Assembly: GCF_900241005.1 (NCBI RefSeq)
Contig: NZ_OEST01000004.1
Span: 1 to 64,000 of the forward strand
Length of the DNA stretch: 64,000 bases
Direction of reading: 5' to 3'
DNA from: Bacteroides cutis
GTDB taxonomy: Bacteria; Bacteroidota; Bacteroidia; Bacteroidales; Bacteroidaceae
Within the stretch, counting starts at the first letter, position 1, and the number at the start of each line of letters is the position of its first letter. Both the position numbers and the translations under genes were made by a program. The notes under the pieces are model-generated. The model was given only the letters and a program-made list of their open reading frames with translations, was not told where the DNA came from and did no database searches. Below, piece after piece: positions 37,319-45,681 of this stretch.

Positions 37319-38314
37319 TTATTGAATAATATCGATTGTGCCATCATTGTTAAATGTGTATTTTATCGGATGGATACTTGCAATAAGTTCCAGTATCTCA
37401 AAAATATTCTCATCGTGTAGGGTGAAAGTGTATAAGTACTTGTCTGCTAGTTCTGGTGCTATACGTATGGTGACGTCAAATCTGTCGGATAAAACGGTAC
37501 ATATTTTCCCCAGTGAACGATTGGAGAATTGTACGGTGGGAGTGGCCCATGCCGCATTCATGTCTACATCTTCCCGGGTGATTGATACTTGGTGGCTTTC
37601 TTTATTATACACAGCTACTTCACCGGGATTTAAGAAACTTTCTTGCGGATTGTTTGCAGTAGTAAAGGCTACGGAACCTTCTAAAAGACTAACAGAAGTC
37701 TCTGCGTTTTTCGGGTGGGAGGAGATATTGAACTTGGTTCCGTATACGGCAACGTCAATTCCATCTGTGTGTACAATGAAACGTTTATGCTTATCTTTGG
37801 CTACTTCAAAGTAGGCCTCACCTTTCAGGTTGACTATGCGGTTGTTTTTCTGGAAATCAGTATTATATGCCAAAGTGGTGTTGGAGTGTAGCCAGACAAT
37901 ACTGCCGTCAGGTAAAGTGACTTGTGACTTCCCGTTGACATTGGTATAGCATTGTTGCGATGTCTTACTTGTAAAATCCCAGGTTGTTCCGAAATAGAAT
38001 GAAAGTGAGGAAACCAACAGTACGGCAATACATGCTGCAACTTTATAGATGTTTCGAATAGAGTGAAGTCTTTTCCGTTCTTTTCTTACTGAAGGTAGAT
38101 TAAGTTGCTTGGCGATCTGATTCCAATAGTGAGCCGGCTGTGGAGTATAACCGTCTGCTCGCTCTTGTACCTTGTTCCATAAGATGGCTATTTCTTCATA
38201 GGCTTGAAGATTTTTACTGTCGGACAACCATTCTGCCAGTAATTGGTCATCATCGGAGTTGATAGTGCGTTCAAGTTTGGCGATGATTAAATTCCAAGGT
38301 ATTTCTTTTCTCAT
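37319..38314 (-). CDS. FecR-family anti-sigma factor
   Basis: This 331-residue inner-membrane protein regulates the adjacent ECF sigma factor. A cytoplasmic N-terminal segment (about 1-90, binding the sigma factor in the family) is followed by one transmembrane helix (about 93-112, VAACIAVLLVSSLSFYFG). The periplasmic FecR domain spans about 115-230 (LPDGSIVWLHSNTTLAYN, then YFEVAKDKHKRFIVH and YGTKFNI). A C-terminal DUF4974-like domain (about 260-331) ends in HPIKYTFNNDGTIDI. It sits between the sigma gene (75 bp upstream) and susC (111 bp downstream). In this family the STN domain of the transporter contacts the periplasmic part when substrate is bound. Confidence 0.93.
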   Translation of the reverse strand: MRKEIPWNLIIAKLERTINSDDDQLLAEWLSDSKNLQAYEEIAILWNKVQERADGYTPQPAHYWNQIAKQLNLPSVRKERKRLHSIRNIYKVAACIAVLLVSSLSFYFGTTWDFTSKTSQQCYTNVNGKSQVTLPDGSIVWLHSNTTLAYNTDFQKNNRIVNLKGEAYFEVAKDKHKRFIVHTDGIDVAVYGTKFNISSHPKNAETSVSLLEGSVAFTTANNPQESFLNPGEVAVYNKESHQVSITREDVDMNAAWATPTVQFSNRSLGKICTVLSDRFDVTIRIAPELADKYLYTFTLHDENIFEILELIASIHPIKYTFNNDGTIDIIQ

Positions 38315-38389
38315 TTTAACTGTTTTTTTAAGGTCTTTTACTAGTGTAACCCTAAAAACAGTTTTAACCCTACGGTAAAAATGGATTTT

Positions 38390-38932
38390 TTACAAGAAAA
38401 TAAAAAAAATGTATTGGTCACCTATGATTTCTCTTACTATCTTCAGCGAACGGGAAATGTGTTTTTCTACTGTTTTCAAAGAAATATTCATTTTTTCAGC
38501 TATTTCCTGATTGGTGAGATTGTCGTTCCTGCTTTTTAGGAAAATTTCACGGGAGTTGGCTGGAATAGCGAGGATTGCTTTTTGAATAAGTTCATTGAGC
38601 TCTTGCATTTCAAGCGATGTCGGTTCGTCCGTGTTTATGTTTTCTTCGAGTCCGTCAAGTGAAAGTATTTCTTTTTTGTCGCGTATAAGCTTGAGGCATT
38701 TATTACGTGCGGATTGGAACAAATAAGCTTTGATGGATAAATCTGGTTTGATTTTTTCGGGATGCTGCCATAGATGGACATATATGTCCATAACTTCTTC
38801 TTCGATCTCCTGTTTGTTATCCCAATAGGTATACATGAATTGGCACAATCGGGTAAAGTAAGTATCGAATAGGTATTTCAATACTTCCTCATTGTGTTCC
38901 TCTATAGATTGGTTACTGTGGGATACTTTCAT
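38390..38932 (-). CDS. ECF-type RNA polymerase sigma factor
   Basis: This 180-residue sigma-70 family protein of the Bacteroidetes ECF group contains region 2 (about 18-85, LFDTYFTRLCQFMYTYW and IKAYLFQSARNKCLKLIRDK) and region 4 (about 110-165, a helix-turn-helix in LTNQEIAEKMNISLKTVEKHISR). It lacks region 3, as expected. It should be held inactive by the FecR protein and direct transcription of susC and the genes downstream when cargo is sensed. Its promoter sequence is not recognisable here. Confidence 0.94.
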   Translation of the reverse strand: MKVSHSNQSIEEHNEEVLKYLFDTYFTRLCQFMYTYWDNKQEIEEEVMDIYVHLWQHPEKIKPDLSIKAYLFQSARNKCLKLIRDKKEILSLDGLEENINTDEPTSLEMQELNELIQKAILAIPANSREIFLKSRNDNLTNQEIAEKMNISLKTVEKHISRSLKIVREIIGDQYIFFIFL

Positions 38933-39008
38933 TCGGATCTGTTCCTTTTTTTTATTTATATATAATTATTCACTTTTTCCTTTTATAGGAGTAGTAAATT
39001 TAATAATT

Positions 39009-39042
39009 TACACGGATGTATATTTTTTATAACATCCGTGTA
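39009..39042 (-). terminator. Hairpin downstream of trpS
   Basis: The perfect 11-bp arms TACACGGATGT and ACATCCGTGTA flank a 12-nt A/T loop. It is 54 bp after the trpS stop codon on the minus strand; no U-run follows, so it is only a probable terminator. Confidence 0.5.
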
Positions 39043-39095
39043 TTATTGGGATACAGCTTTTTTAAAATATTGTCGGATGAGAATTCCAGGAGTAT

Positions 39096-40196
39096 TTATG
39101 CTCCTTCTCCATTAAATCTCTTCACCTGTTCTGAAATTAACTCTTCATCGTCAAAGTAGTTTATTTTCATAGCACGGCGCACTTCATCCAATGTTCTGGC
39201 AGCAGCCTCACGTGCTGTTTCGCAACCTTTTTTCAACATGTCATAAATGGCCGGAATATCCTTCTCGAATTCTTTGCGGCGATTACGGATAGGTTCTAGA
39301 GTTTCCTGCATGATAGAATTGAGGAACCCTTTTACTTTCATATCACCTAAACCGCCACGTTGATAGTGCGCTTTCAGTTCTTCCAGCGAAGGGTAATCGG
39401 GCAAGTAACGTTCAAAGTGCTCGGGACGGCAAAAAGCATCCAGATAAGTAAATACGGTATTACCTTCAATTTTGCCCGGGTCTTGCACGCGCAAGTGGTC
39501 GGGGTCGGTATACATACTCTTCACTTTCTTCTGCACCTCGTCGGCTGAGTCGGAAAGATAGATACAGTTTCCCAACGATTTACTCATTTTGGCTTTTCCG
39601 TCAGTACCCGGCAGACGCAGGCAGGCGGCATTATCCGGTAAAAGAATTTCCGGTTCTACTAAGGTGTCTCCATAAATAAAGTTGAAACGGCGTACTATCT
39701 CGCGGGCTTGCTCAATCATTGGTTCCTGATCTTCACCTACAGGAACGGTTGTAGCCTTGAATGCGGTGATATCTGCGGCCTGACTAATAGGATAGGTGAA
39801 AAATCCTACCGGAATGCTTGTCTCAAAGTTACGCATCTGGATTTCTGTTTTCACAGTGGGGTTACGTTGCAAACGGCTGACGGTAACCAAATCCATATAG
39901 TAGAATGTGAGTTCACAAAGTTCCGGTATCTGGGATTGGATGAAAATGGTGCTCTTTGTCGGATCCAGGCCACAAGCCAGATAATCCAAGGCTACCTCGA
40001 TAACATTCTGGCGCACCTTTTCCGGATTTTCCATGTTGTCCGTCAGTGCTTGCGCATCAGCGATGAATACAAACGTCTTATCAAACAGTCCGGAATTCTG
40101 CAACTCCACCCTGCGTCTTAGCGAGCCTACATAATGTCCGATGTGCAGGCGTCCTGTGGGGCGGTCGCCCGTAAGGATGATTTTTTCTTTTGCCAT
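39096..40196 (-). CDS. trpS: Tryptophan-tRNA ligase
   Basis: TrpRS charges tRNA-Trp. At 366 residues it is a class I synthetase of somewhat above usual length (E. coli 334). The HIGH motif is HIGHY in [17 protein letters not shown] (near residue 15) and the KMSKS motif is exact in [13 protein letters not shown] (near 200). A TATATTTG -7 box lies 67 bp upstream on the minus strand. The gene stands alone between the ECF locus and a long gap, and appears monocistronic. Confidence 0.96.
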   Translation of the reverse strand: MAKEKIILTGDRPTGRLHIGHYVGSLRRRVELQNSGLFDKTFVFIADAQALTDNMENPEKVRQNVIEVALDYLACGLDPTKSTIFIQSQIPELCELTFYYMDLVTVSRLQRNPTVKTEIQMRNFETSIPVGFFTYPISQAADITAFKATTVPVGEDQEPMIEQAREIVRRFNFIYGDTLVEPEILLPDNAACLRLPGTDGKAKMSKSLGNCIYLSDSADEVQKKVKSMYTDPDHLRVQDPGKIEGNTVFTYLDAFCRPEHFERYLPDYPSLEELKAHYQRGGLGDMKVKGFLNSIMQETLEPIRNRRKEFEKDIPAIYDMLKKGCETAREAAARTLDEVRRAMKINYFDDEELISEQVKRFNGEGA

Positions 40197-40262
40197 ATTT
40201 GTTATTCTTTTATTATATACTTTGTTCTAAACCATTATAGATACAGAATGGTAGTTTGGCTG

Positions 40263-40270
40263 CAAATATA
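40263..40270 (-). promoter_or_regulatory. -7 box of trpS
   Basis: The minus strand reads TATATTTG followed by CAGCC, 67 bp before the trpS start. No -33 TTTG is seen. Confidence 0.5.
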
Positions 40271-40299
40271 GTGTTTATTAATTAGAAATATTTAGAAAA

Positions 40300-41309
40300 G
40301 GTTCGGTTTTAGCCTAAAATCTCACTTTTCACATATGCCTTATGGTTCCTTTTCTGCTACTTGTGATGTTACTTTCGGGCATTTTTTTTCACTGATGCAG
40401 CTCTGTGGTAACAGCAGTTTACAGTACTCCCGTCAGTTGGCGATAGTTGTAGACGGTGAGGCAAGGATGTTCTTCCAGATATGCTTGTACCCGTTTTTTG
40501 ACACTTTGTACTTTCCGAAACCCGAGGATCGCGTATTTCCACCCGTTGGCAGACGCAAGCGGAAATTTGCGAACGAAAATCCGTATCTTCCTCATGAATA
40601 GCGAAATACAGAAATATGTATAATCCAAATAGACGGAAAACAGTGGGTTACCCATCCAGAAACGCTCTTTTCACGGGAGAAAAGGAGCATTTGCAGGAGA
40701 AATGTCCATTTTTTCCATGAGGGAAGTTAACATCCCTCACGTCGGAAGTTGATATCTCTCTCGCGGGAAGTTAATATCTCTCGTGTGGGAAGTTAATATC
40801 CCTCGTGCGGGAAGTGTGCAACCGGTATATATTCGGTAAAAACGTCGCATATTTATGCGCTAAATCACACGCTTTTGGACTTCTTGGAAAGCGGGCGTGT
40901 CAGTAAAATGGGCAGTTTGGAGACAGAAAACGCCTGATGAGCGTCTTTTTGAAATCAATTTGACAACTGATTTCTCTGTGATGAATACAGTATCAAAAGA
41001 ACTTATCAAGTATATCTCCCATTAAATATCTACTGTCCCTATAAAAAATATTATTGAAGAAAATTTAAACAGGCTCATAGTGTGCAGATACATTTATTAT
41101 AAAGTCGCGGCTGTTGTGACGTAAACTTAAAATGAAGTCTTCCTTTTAAGGAATGAAGCTTTCGTTCTAACTTTATGTACCGGCAAAGGTAACTTTCTGG
41201 AGAATGATTATGTTCTTGGGTAGTATGTTCAAGAAACGGAGAGCGAGTAAGAAGAGGAAAAAGGTTTATGATTTGTACTTCGCCCTTGACAACGTTTTTT
41301 TTCGGAATA
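40300..41309. other. Gene-poor region between trpS and carB
   Basis: About 1 kb holds no ORF that I can defend; two overlapping short ORFs (88 and 78 codons near 40335-40655) show no recognisable domain. Visible contents are a 22-bp tandem repeat (40722-40815), a terminator-like hairpin AAAACGC / GCGT with a T-run (about 40928-40952), and a minus-strand TACCTTTG box (41184-41191) that points into the gap. The region may hold an RNA gene or decayed sequence. Confidence 0.4.
40722..40815. repeat. 22-bp tandem repeat, four copies and a partial fifth
   Basis: The unit begins GGAAGTTAATATCCCTCGTG, with copies starting at 40722, 40744, 40766, 40788 and 40810 (partial), exactly 22 bp apart. Each unit is near-palindromic around TTAACAT or TTAATAT with GGGA / TCCC ends. 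There are no unique spacers, so it is not a CRISPR array. Confidence 0.85.
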
Positions 41310-41341
41310 TTTGCATCTTATTGAAATAAGTCGTTACTTTG
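41310..41341 (+). promoter_or_regulatory. Promoter of the carB leader
   Basis: A perfect -33 TTTG (41310-41313), a 20-bp spacer and TTACTTTG (41334-41341), one base off TAnnTTTG. The predicted start site is near 41348, about 14 nt before the leader ORF. Confidence 0.65.
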
Positions 41342-41361
41342 CACAAATTTTAAAGATAACT

Positions 41362-41478
41362 ATGCAATCGCAGGAAATGAGAAGTGAATACAACCTCCGC
41401 TCGAATGAGTTTCATTCGTTAGCCGTCGGTTTTTCTTTTTCCGAAAATGATATTTTTAGTTCTTTGGTAATGCGTTAG
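41362..41478 (+). CDS. Leader peptide ahead of carB
   Basis: A 38-codon ORF starts at ATG 41362 (MQSQEMRSEYNLRS) and stops with TAG at 41476-41478. The stop codon lies in the 5' arm of the intrinsic terminator that follows. The last third of the ORF is rich in T runs (GGTTTTTCTTTTTCC and GATATTTTTAG) and encodes many Phe and Ser. It has no homology that I recognise. Position, size and overlap with the terminator fit a leader peptide that controls carB by attenuation. The control signal is not proven; UTP or arginine are the candidates. Confidence 0.6.
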   Translation: MQSQEMRSEYNLRSNEFHSLAVGFSFSENDIFSSLVMR

Positions 41479-41507
41479 ACCTCTTTCGGGTAACGCATTT
41501 TTTTTTG
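41469..41507 (+). terminator. Attenuator-type intrinsic terminator before carB
   Basis: The perfect 9-bp stem AATGCGTTA / TAACGCATT (41469-41477, 41491-41499), with inner C-G pairs, is followed by seven or more T. It ends 44 bp before the carB start and overlaps the leader ORF stop codon, so a ribosome at that point would block the hairpin. Confidence 0.85.
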
Positions 41508-41550
41508 CCGGAACGTATGGGATGAACTTATATAGATAACAAAAGAGAAT

Positions 41551-44500
41551 ATGGAAAAGAATTTAAAGAAAGTACTTGTTTTGGGCTCAGGAGCGCTCAA
41601 AATCGGACAGGCTGGGGAATTTGACTATTCCGGGTCACAAGCGTTGAAGGCATTGCGTGAAGAAGGTATAAGTTCGGTATTGGTAAATCCGAATATTGCT
41701 ACAATTCAGACATCAGAGGGCATTGCCGACAAGGTTTACTTCCTGCCGGTCACTCCTTATTTCGTAGAGGAAATTATCAAGAAAGAGCAACCGGACGGTA
41801 TTTTGTTGGCTTTTGGCGGACAAACAGCATTGAACTGTGGTGCGGAACTTTATACGAACGGTATTCTTCAGAAATATGGAGTACGTGTGCTGGGCACCTC
41901 AGTGGAAGCTATCATGTATACGGAAGACCGTGATCTCTTTGTGAAGAAACTCGATGAGATACAGATGAAAACCCCTATCAGCCAGGCTGTGGAGAGTATG
42001 GAAGATGCTATCGCCGCCGCGCGTAAAATCGGTTATCCGGTGATGGTACGTTCGGCCTATGCATTGGGTGGCCTGGGTAGCGGTATTTGTGCCGATGAGA
42101 CTGAATTCCTGAAGCTGGCTGAAAGTTCTTTTGCTTTCTCTAAACAAATTCTGGTAGAAGAATCTCTGAAGGGATGGAAAGAAATAGAGTTTGAAGTTAT
42201 CCGTGATGCCAATGACCATTGCTTTACGGTGGCAAGTATGGAAAACTTCGATCCGCTGGGTATCCATACGGGTGAGTCTATCGTAGTGGCTCCTACTTGC
42301 TCTTTGACTGATGAGCAGGTGAAGATGCTTCAGGAACTTTCTACAAAGTGCATCCGTCACCTCGGCATCGTAGGTGAATGTAACATTCAGTATGCATTCA
42401 ATGCTGAAACCAACGACTATCGTGTGATTGAGGTGAATGCCCGTTTGTCTCGTTCTTCTGCGTTGGCTTCCAAGGCTACCGGTTATCCGTTGGCATTCGT
42501 TGCCGCTAAGATCGCGTTGGGGTATACGCTTGACCAAATCGGTGAAATGGGTACTCCGAATTCTGCATACGTAGCTCCGCAATTGGATTATCTGATTTGT
42601 AAGATACCTCGTTGGGATTTGACGAAATTTGTGGGTGTGAGCCGTGAGATTGGGTCCAGTATGAAGTCTGTCGGTGAAATTATGTCTATCGGACGTACAT
42701 TCGAGGAAATCATCCAGAAAGGTCTCCGTATGATCGGACAAGGTATGCATGGTTTTGTGGGTAATGATGATTTGGAATTCAGCGATCTTGATTATGAGTT
42801 GTCTCATCCTACCGATTTGCGTGTATTCGCTATCGCTGAGGCTATGGAAAAGGGGTATTCCATCGACCGTATCCATGAATTGACTAAGATTGACCCGTGG
42901 TTCCTTGGCAAGTTGAAAAACATTGTTGATTATAAGTTCAAACTTTCCCAATATAATAAGGTGGAAGATATTCCGGCTGACGTGTTACGTGAAGCAAAAG
43001 TGTTCGGTTTCTCTGATTTCCAAATTGCCCGTTTCGTATTGAACCCTCAAGGCAATATGGAAAAAGAAAACCTGATGGTGCGTGCACGCCGTAAAGAGTT
43101 GGGAATCCTTCCGGCGGTAAAACGCATTAATACCGTTGCTTCCGAGCATCCTGAATTGACGAACTACCTGTATATGACATATGCTGTTCAAGGGTATGAC
43201 GTGAATTATTACAAGAATGAGAAATCGGTGGTTGTACTTGGTTCGGGTGCTTACCGCATCGGTTCTTCCGTAGAATTTGACTGGTGCTCGGTGAATGCTA
43301 TCCAGACGGCACGCAAACTGGGGTACAAATCAATAATGATTAACTACAATCCCGAAACGGTTTCTACTGACTATGATATGTGTGACCGTCTGTACTTCGA
43401 TGAACTTTCTTTTGAGCGTGTACTTGATGTTATTGATTTGGAACAGCCACGCGGTGTTATCGTATCCGTGGGCGGACAGATACCCAACAATTTGGCTATG
43501 AAGCTTCATCGCCAGTCGGTTCCTGTATTGGGTACTTCTCCAATTTCTATTGACCGTGCCGAGAACCGCAACAAATTCTCTGCTATGCTTGATCAACTGG
43601 GTATCGACCAGCCGGCTTGGCAGGAACTGACGAGCTTGGAAGACGTGAAAGGTTTCGTAGAGAAAGTAGGTTATCCTGTATTGGTCCGTCCGTCGTATGT
43701 ACTCTCTGGAGCCGCAATGAACGTATGCTATGACGAAGAAGAACTGGAAAGCTTCCTGAAAATGGCTGCTGAGGTATCTAAGGAATATCCGGTAGTTGTA
43801 TCTCAGTTCTTGCAGAATACGAAGGAAATAGAGTTTGATGCCGTGGCTCAGAATGGCGAAGTGGTGGAATATGCTATTTCGGAGCATGTAGAGTTTGCCG
43901 GTGTACACTCTGGTGACGCTACATTGGTGTTCCCGGCGCAGAAAATTTACTTTGCTACCGCTCGCCGTATCAAGAAGATCAGCCGCCAGATTGCAAAAGA
44001 ACTCAATATTTCCGGTCCTTTCAATATTCAGTTCCTGGCCCGTAACAATGAGGTGAAAGTTATTGAGTGTAATCTCCGCGCTTCACGTAGTTTCCCGTTT
44101 GTTTCTAAAGTACTGAAGCGTAATTTTATCGAAACTGCTACCCGTATCATGCTGGATGCTCCATATGCGCGACCCGACAAGTCGGCGTTCGATATCGATT
44201 GGATTGGTGTAAAGGCTTCTCAGTTCTCATTCTCCCGTTTGCATAAAGCAGACCCTGTACTGGGTGTAGATATGTCCTCTACAGGTGAAGTAGGTTGTAT
44301 CGGTGACGACTTCTCTGAAGCATTGATGAGCGCTATGATTGCTACCGGGTTTAAAATCCCTCAGAAGGGGGTTATGTTCTCTTCCGGTGCTATGAAATCT
44401 AAAGTGGATTTGTTGGATGCCAGCCGTATGCTTTTTGCTAAAGGGTATAAGATTTATGCAACGGCGGGTACGGCTGCATTCCTCAATGCGCATGGGGTGA

Positions 44501-44772
44501 CTACGGAACCGGTTTACTGGCCGGATGAACGCCCGGATGCAGAGAATAATGTAATGAAAATGATTGCTGAACACAAGTTTGACTTGATTATAAATATACC
44601 GAAAAATCACTCTAAACGCGAGTTGACTAACGGTTACAAGATCCGTCGCGGTGCCATTGATCATAATATTCCATTGATTACAAATGCGCGTCTGGCAGGT
44701 GCTTTCATCGAAGCATTCTGTGAAATGAAGATGGAAGATATTCAGATTAAGAGTTGGCAAGAATATAAATAA
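41551..44772 (+). CDS. carB: Carbamoyl-phosphate synthase large subunit
   Basis: CarB makes carbamoyl phosphate from bicarbonate, ammonia and 2 ATP, for pyrimidine and arginine synthesis. It has 1073 residues, the standard length. Two ATP-grasp halves (about 1-400 and 550-930) carry similar motifs (GSGALKIGQAGEFDYSG and GSGAYRIGSSVEFDW). A C-terminal MGS-like allosteric domain spans about 935-1073, with the nucleotide or ornithine response region KGYKIYATAGTAAFL. No carA (glutaminase subunit) gene is adjacent on either side, which is unusual. It is preceded by a leader ORF and attenuator and followed by a terminator. Confidence 0.97.
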   Translation: MEKNLKKVLVLGSGALKIGQAGEFDYSGSQALKALREEGISSVLVNPNIATIQTSEGIADKVYFLPVTPYFVEEIIKKEQPDGILLAFGGQTALNCGAELYTNGILQKYGVRVLGTSVEAIMYTEDRDLFVKKLDEIQMKTPISQAVESMEDAIAAARKIGYPVMVRSAYALGGLGSGICADETEFLKLAESSFAFSKQILVEESLKGWKEIEFEVIRDANDHCFTVASMENFDPLGIHTGESIVVAPTCSLTDEQVKMLQELSTKCIRHLGIVGECNIQYAFNAETNDYRVIEVNARLSRSSALASKATGYPLAFVAAKIALGYTLDQIGEMGTPNSAYVAPQLDYLICKIPRWDLTKFVGVSREIGSSMKSVGEIMSIGRTFEEIIQKGLRMIGQGMHGFVGNDDLEFSDLDYELSHPTDLRVFAIAEAMEKGYSIDRIHELTKIDPWFLGKLKNIVDYKFKLSQYNKVEDIPADVLREAKVFGFSDFQIARFVLNPQGNMEKENLMVRARRKELGILPAVKRINTVASEHPELTNYLYMTYAVQGYDVNYYKNEKSVVVLGSGAYRIGSSVEFDWCSVNAIQTARKLGYKSIMINYNPETVSTDYDMCDRLYFDELSFERVLDVIDLEQPRGVIVSVGGQIPNNLAMKLHRQSVPVLGTSPISIDRAENRNKFSAMLDQLGIDQPAWQELTSLEDVKGFVEKVGYPVLVRPSYVLSGAAMNVCYDEEELESFLKMAAEVSKEYPVVVSQFLQNTKEIEFDAVAQNGEVVEYAISEHVEFAGVHSGDATLVFPAQKIYFATARRIKKISRQIAKELNISGPFNIQFLARNNEVKVIECNLRASRSFPFVSKVLKRNFIETATRIMLDAPYARPDKSAFDIDWIGVKASQFSFSRLHKADPVLGVDMSSTGEVGCIGDDFSEALMSAMIATGFKIPQKGVMFSSGAMKSKVDLLDASRMLFAKGYKIYATAGTAAFLNAHGVTTEPVYWPDERPDAENNVMKMIAEHKFDLIINIPKNHSKRELTNGYKIRRGAIDHNIPLITNARLAGAFIEAFCEMKMEDIQIKSWQEYK

Positions 44773-44802
44773 GCCTTTACTTGCCGAAAACGGTTGTGAA
44801 AG

Positions 44803-44833
44803 CGGGAAGCCGATTACGGTTTCCCGTTTTTTG
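44803..44833 (+). terminator. Intrinsic terminator after carB
   Basis: The stem CGGGAA-CCG / CGG-TTCCCG with one internal mismatch is followed by a T-run. The end of the T-run provides the -33 TTTG of the next promoter. Confidence 0.8.
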
Positions 44834-44860
44834 TTGTCTTTGGCTTTATCGCTATATTTG
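44830..44860 (+). promoter_or_regulatory. Promoter of the O-acetyltransferase gene
   Basis: TTTG (44830-44833), a 19-bp spacer and TATATTTG (44853-44860) match the consensus exactly. The -33 element is formed by the last bases of the carB terminator. Confidence 0.75.
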
Positions 44861-44886
44861 TCTCATCAATTAAAAAAGAGAACAAA

Positions 44887-45447
44887 ATGAATGAAGTGGA
44901 GAAAATGCGGAGTTCGCAGTTGGCGGATATGTCAATGCCGGAAATACAGGTGAAATTTAAACATGCCAAGCGGTTGCTTGCCAAAATGCGTACAATGAGT
45001 ACGTATGATGAGGATTATCGGAACTTGCTGGAGGAGTTGGTGCCGGGTATTCCCGCAACTTCTATTATTTGTCCGCCTTTCCATTGCGACCATGGTGATG
45101 GTATCCGTTTGGGTGAGTATGTTTTTGTTAATGCCAATTGTACCTTTCTGGATGGTGGTTATATAACGATTGGCGCTCATACCCTGATTGGTCCGTGTGT
45201 ACAAATTTATACACCGCATCATCCGGTTGATTATGTAGAACGGCGTACAGAAAAAGAATATGCCTATCCGGTGACGGTGGGAGAAGATTGCTGGATTGGC
45301 GGAGGGGTTATCCTTTGTCCCGGAGTGACGATTGGGGATCGCTGTATTATTGGTGCGGGCAGTGTGGTGACGAAAGATATTCCATCCGATAGCGTGGCTG
45401 TTGGTAATCCAGCAAGAGTGATCCGGAAAAACGAAGTGAAAAAGTGA
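44887..45447 (+). CDS. Sugar O-acetyltransferase (maltose/galactoside type)
   Basis: This 186-residue acetyl-CoA-dependent transferase of the LacA/Maa family starts with a Mac domain (about 5-60). The left-handed beta-helix of hexapeptide repeats (about 70-180) includes NCTFLDGGYITIGAHTLIGP, VGEDCWIGGGVILCPGVTIG and CIIGAGSVVTKDIPSD, with a conserved catalytic His in YTPHHPVDY. It may detoxify non-metabolised sugars; the true acceptor is unknown. It stands alone with its own promoter, followed by the tRNA genes. Confidence 0.92.
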   Translation: MNEVEKMRSSQLADMSMPEIQVKFKHAKRLLAKMRTMSTYDEDYRNLLEELVPGIPATSIICPPFHCDHGDGIRLGEYVFVNANCTFLDGGYITIGAHTLIGPCVQIYTPHHPVDYVERRTEKEYAYPVTVGEDCWIGGGVILCPGVTIGDRCIIGAGSVVTKDIPSDSVAVGNPARVIRKNEVKK

Positions 45448-45521
45448 ATGTGCTAAATGCTTGAAATTCAATAGTGCTGAATGTGACGTGATTTTTTTAT
45501 TGCAAAATATAATGCAAAAGT

Positions 45522-45552
45522 TTTGGTAATGTCAAAATAAGCTGTACCTTTG
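45522..45552 (+). promoter_or_regulatory. Promoter of the tRNA-Val pair
   Basis: TTTG (45522-45525), a 19-bp spacer and TACCTTTG (45545-45552) match the Bacteroidales consensus exactly. The predicted start is about 20 nt before the first tRNA. Confidence 0.85.
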
Positions 45553-45577
45553 CATCGCTTTTGAAACGAAAGTGTAC

Positions 45578-45652
45578 GGGCGTTTAGCTCAGCTGGTTCA
45601 GAGCATCTGCCTTACAAGCAGAGGGTCGGCGGTTCGAATCCGTCAACGCCCA
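45578..45652 (+). tRNA. tRNA-Val (anticodon TAC), copy 1
   Basis: The 75-nt cloverleaf has acceptor stem GGGCGTT / AACGCCC, the D-loop word AGCTCAGCTGGT, anticodon arm CTGC-CTTACAA-GCAG (anticodon TAC at 34-36) and T-arm GGTTCGAATCC. The 3' CCA is not encoded. Inverted 10-bp repeats (ACGAAAGTGT at 45566-45575, ACACTTTCGT at 45663-45672) flank it. Confidence 0.97.
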
Positions 45653-45681
45653 CACGTAATCCACACTTTCGTAAATCAAAA

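Noticed and set aside
40335..40655. Overlapping 88- and 78-codon ORFs in the trpS-carB gap
   Set aside because: They oppose each other, carry no domain I recognise, and have no promoter signal. A decayed gene is possible but not shown.
40722..40815. CRISPR array
   Set aside because: The repeats are directly adjacent with no unique spacers, and no cas gene is in the window.
41899..42951. A 350-codon minus-strand ORF inside carB
   Set aside because: It is the antisense shadow of a conserved ATP-grasp domain, with no domain of its own, no promoter and Bacteroides-atypical composition.
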